A stretch of DNA of 15,324 nucleotides, from assembly GCA_963612735.1 (NCBI GenBank), contig CAVDWX010000053.1, positions 1 through 15,324 on the forward strand, read 5' to 3'. The DNA comes from CAVDWX01 sp963612735. Lineage in GTDB: Bacteria > Bacillota_I > Bacilli_A > RFN20 > CAG-826. Every line of letters starts with the position of its first letter. The first letter of the stretch is position 1. Positions 14,535-15,324 of the stretch are shown one piece after another. Both the position numbers and the translations under genes were made by a program. The notes below the pieces were generated by a model. It made no database searches. It saw only the letters and a program-made list of their open reading frames with translations, and had not been told where the DNA came from.

Positions 14535-15324
14535 ATGTATATTATTAAGCAGACAAATAGTAAAGACTGTGGATTCACATGTCTCAAGATGCTCTTAGCA
14601 ACATTAAATAAGGATAAGAATTATTTATTTCTTCCCAATTACCAACTTGAAAAGGGTTATTCTTATAACGATTTGATTAAAATTGGAAAAGAATATCACC
14701 TCACGTTATGTGGCTATAAGGTGACTGATAAAAGTGAAATCATCAATAATAACCGATATCCACTTATCGCTACTTTATTAATAGATGAGGAAAAGCACGC
14801 TGTTATTGTCACTAATGTTACCAACAAGTATGTCTATTTAATCGATCCAAGTTCTGGAAAAGTTAAGATGCGTTTAGATGAATTCGTGGCTTTATGGGAT
14901 AGCAATATTCTTTTGATTGAAAATTATGAAAAATATCCTTACCCTCATAAACCATTAGAAATCGTTTCTACTAAAAGAAAGATATGGATGTCATTACTTC
15001 AACTTCTTTCAGGGGTATGCTTCATTTTGGCGTCTTATTTTATTAGCGAAGGTGTCTATTTCTTTATTCCTATTATTTTAGTAAGCGTCTATGCTTTATT
15101 AGAAATAAGTTTACGCTATTCAATGATGAAAACATTAAAACAAATCGATGATAATATTTTATCTTCTGAAGTCCAAATTGTGAGAAGCAATCGTTACTTT
15201 TATACTTCATTTTTAGACGTTAAAAAATATGCGATGCTCTTTCCAATGAATCTCATTTATCACCTTTTATTAGCGGGATTTATCATTGTTTTATTGTTAA
15301 TCAATAGTTTATACAATATGTTTT
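14535..15324 (+). CDS. C39-like cysteine peptidase domain with membrane segments, 5' part only
   Basis: The frame is open from ATG 14535 to the right edge (263 residues, no stop). The first 125 or so residues match the peptidase C39 layout: oxyanion Gln6, catalytic Cys12 in KDCGFTCLKML, His88 in EEKHAVIV, and Asp104 in LIDPSSG. Three hydrophobic helices follow, at about 149-170, 173-193 and 236-258. In known systems this order belongs to peptidase-containing ABC transporters, which cut the double-Gly leader from bacteriocins or signal peptides and export them. The ABC ATPase part would lie outside the window, and the membrane part is not clearly the standard ABC exporter fold, so another C39 membrane protein is possible. 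The start is supported by AGGAGG at 14521-14526. No peptide substrate gene with a Gly-Gly leader is visible. Confidence 0.7.
   Translation, partial: MYIIKQTNSKDCGFTCLKMLLATLNKDKNYLFLPNYQLEKGYSYNDLIKIGKEYHLTLCGYKVTDKSEIINNNRYPLIATLLIDEEKHAVIVTNVTNKYVYLIDPSSGKVKMRLDEFVALWDSNILLIENYEKYPYPHKPLEIVSTKRKIWMSLLQLLSGVCFILASYFISEGVYFFIPIILVSVYALLEISLRYSMMKTLKQIDDNILSSEVQIVRSNRYFYTSFLDVKKYAMLFPMNLIYHLLLAGFIIVLLLINSLYNMF

Noticed and set aside
1..15324. CRISPR arrays, insertion sequences, tRNA or rRNA genes, toxin-antitoxin pairs
   Set aside because: I read both strands and saw no spaced direct repeats, transposase motifs, cloverleaf-forming sequence or typical toxin-antitoxin arrangement.

Overview
This window looks like chromosomal housekeeping DNA from an AT-rich, low-GC Gram-positive bacterium (Bacillota). 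It could be an uncultured Bacilli or Erysipelotrichia-type lineage or a relative of Acholeplasma; I cannot place it more precisely. The reasons are the strong A/T bias, purine-rich AGGAGG-type ribosome sites, sigmaA-like TTGACA/TATAAT promoters, a CIRCE/HrcA heat-shock operon, and a Gram-positive-type DnaK of 611 residues. UGA is a stop here (hrcA ends in TGA inside grpE, and tryptophans are TGG), so this is not the Mycoplasma code. All genes are on the + strand. No tRNA, rRNA, CRISPR, insertion sequence or phage gene is visible, and the longest gap without a gene is about 109 bp (9692-9800).

Left part (1-4556): the 3' end of an unrecognised Asn/Tyr/Lys-rich protein runs in from the left edge. 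Next comes a multi-pass membrane protein of the CmpB-like putative ABC-transporter family, which ends in a terminator hairpin that overlaps its stop codon. A new transcription unit then starts with fmt (initiator Met-tRNA formylation), followed one base later by a Rad3/XPD-type iron-sulfur helicase with an N-terminal PD-(D/E)XK nuclease domain.

Centre (4616-9691): lepA is followed by a unit with its own promoter. That unit holds a degenerate Fic-fold protein with a C-terminal winged helix, an 81-residue single-pass membrane protein, hemW and an RDD-family membrane protein. In many Bacillota lepA and hemW lie next to each other just upstream of hrcA-grpE-dnaK-dnaJ. Here that order is kept, but two genes sit between lepA and hemW and one sits between hemW and hrcA.

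Right part (9727-14532): a consensus sigmaA promoter and a near-perfect CIRCE operator drive hrcA-grpE-dnaK-dnaJ. HrcA is the repressor, GrpE the nucleotide exchange factor, DnaK the Hsp70 and DnaJ its J-protein. A third CIRCE half-site overlaps the -35 box. A GC-rich hairpin separates dnaK from dnaJ, and a terminator follows dnaJ.

Right edge (14535-15324): an open frame runs off the window. It encodes a C39-type cysteine peptidase domain followed by membrane segments, and its ribosome site lies inside the dnaJ terminator stem. The points most worth a second look are the catalytically dead Fic-like winged-helix protein, the triple CIRCE half-site, the terminator that buries a ribosome site, and the truncated C39 membrane protein. 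I saw no clear evidence of a wholly new system.
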